Below, piece by piece: positions 63,898 through 64,000 of a stretch of DNA of 64,000 nt; position 1 is the stretch's first letter; every line of letters begins with the position of its first letter. The translations under genes and the position numbers were made by a program. The notes under the pieces were generated by a model. The model saw nothing but the letters and a program-made list of their open reading frames with translations. It ran no database searches and was not told the DNA's origin. Source of the stretch: Alcaligenes sp. SDU_A2 (GTDB lineage: Bacteria; Pseudomonadota; Gammaproteobacteria; Burkholderiales; Burkholderiaceae_B); the NCBI RefSeq assembly GCF_038237375.1, contig NZ_CP151273.1:2790001-2854000 (forward strand), given 5' to 3'.

Positions 63898-64000
63898 TTG
63901 GTGTGTTTCTCCACGACAGCGGCGAAAGCCACGCCGTAAACCCCGGCGGGCGCCTGACCAGAATGGCCGTCCTCCAGCGCCTCGCCGTAGGGGATATTGT
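63894..64000 (-). CDS. Tail completion / HK97 gp10-like protein, C-terminal fragment
   Basis: Only the last ~34 codons are in the window, reading YGEALEDGHSGQAPAGVYGV and ending in VVEKHTK. The GxALExGxSxQAPxGVxxV pattern is typical of the C-terminus of HK97 gp10-type head-tail or minor tail proteins. It overlaps the tail terminator gene by 4 bases. The rest is beyond the window. Confidence 0.75.
   Translation of the reverse strand, partial: NIPYGEALEDGHSGQAPAGVYGVAFAAVVEKHTK

Larger units (their letters stand above)
42342..64000. mobile_element. Lambda-like siphophage prophage, left (late/accessory) half
   Basis: From the 3' side of tRNA-His to the window end the genes are phage. A plus-strand accessory island is followed by minus-strand lysis genes and a lambda-ordered tail module, namely J, I, K, L, M, H, G/T, V, terminator (read in reverse). 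Heads, replication and integrase must lie beyond 64 kb, so the right end and att duplicate are not visible. TGGTGACAA repeated at 42382 and 42401 may be part of attL. The tail gene set is complete and unbroken, so the prophage may be active. Confidence 0.88.

Overview
The window looks like the chromosome of an Alcaligenaceae-type betaproteobacterium (Alcaligenes/Bordetella/Achromobacter relatives). The reasons are a moderately GC-rich coding style, a Bug-type tripartite tricarboxylate transporter binding protein beside a LysR regulator, the bamC-dapA gene pair, and Burkholderiales-like RND, MacAB and biotin genes. The genus is an inference from gene content; there is no 16S gene here.

Layout. 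1-4.2 kb: end of a luciferase-like monooxygenase, LysR regulator, Bug binding protein and a gamma-glutamyltransferase-family enzyme. 4.4-7.2 kb: an MsbA-like ABC exporter and NagB. 7.4-16.2 kb: an RND adaptor/pump pair converging on an outer-membrane factor, macB and macA; the macA side has a Fur-box-like promoter. 16.5-27.3 kb: a complete type I-F CRISPR-Cas locus, with 36 repeats and 35 spacers, an AT-rich leader, and cas6f, cas7f, cas5f, cas8f, cas2-3 and cas1, all read from the minus strand. 27.5-33 kb: mutS, a RoxA-like ribosomal oxygenase and a BenE-type transporter. 33.3-37.7 kb: a biotin operon, P450-bioF-bioA-bioD, with 4-base overlaps. 37.7-42.1 kb: an unusually small Fur-box-linked FecI/FecR-like pair, bamC, dapA, an M50 protease and a YciO/Sua5 protein. 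42.27 kb: tRNA-His. 42.4-64 kb (running off the window): the late half of a lambda-like siphophage prophage, with a plus-strand accessory island, then minus-strand lysis genes, fibres, J, I, K, L, M, H, G/T, V, tail terminator and a tail-completion gene. Several autonomous 'moron' genes are inserted among the tail genes.

How the parts interact. Several I-F spacers match genes of the resident prophage: two at 28/32 and others at 21-26/32, mostly with the expected CC PAM. Five consecutive spacers fall in one 0.83-kb stretch of gene J. The array therefore records infections by close relatives of this prophage. The prophage answers with a counter-defence island next to tRNA-His. It contains a gene that looks like the ADP-ribosylating anti-CRISPR AcrIF11, driven by a near-consensus promoter with an 18-bp palindrome between -35 and -10, and co-translated with a small TrfB/KorA-like DNA-binding protein (an Aca candidate). 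In the same island, two type I-E-like CRISPR repeats only 20 bases apart lie directly upstream of an orphan gene resembling the Cascade small subunit Cse2/CasB. That combination is my main candidate for an undescribed system: an RNA-plus-protein mimic of Cascade parts. A second candidate is a promoter-two genes-terminator module (355-aa soluble protein plus 189-aa four-helix membrane protein) inserted upstream of the tape-measure gene.

No database search was possible. Family assignments come from motifs and remembered family sequences; AcrIF11 and Cse2 in particular need HMM and structure confirmation.
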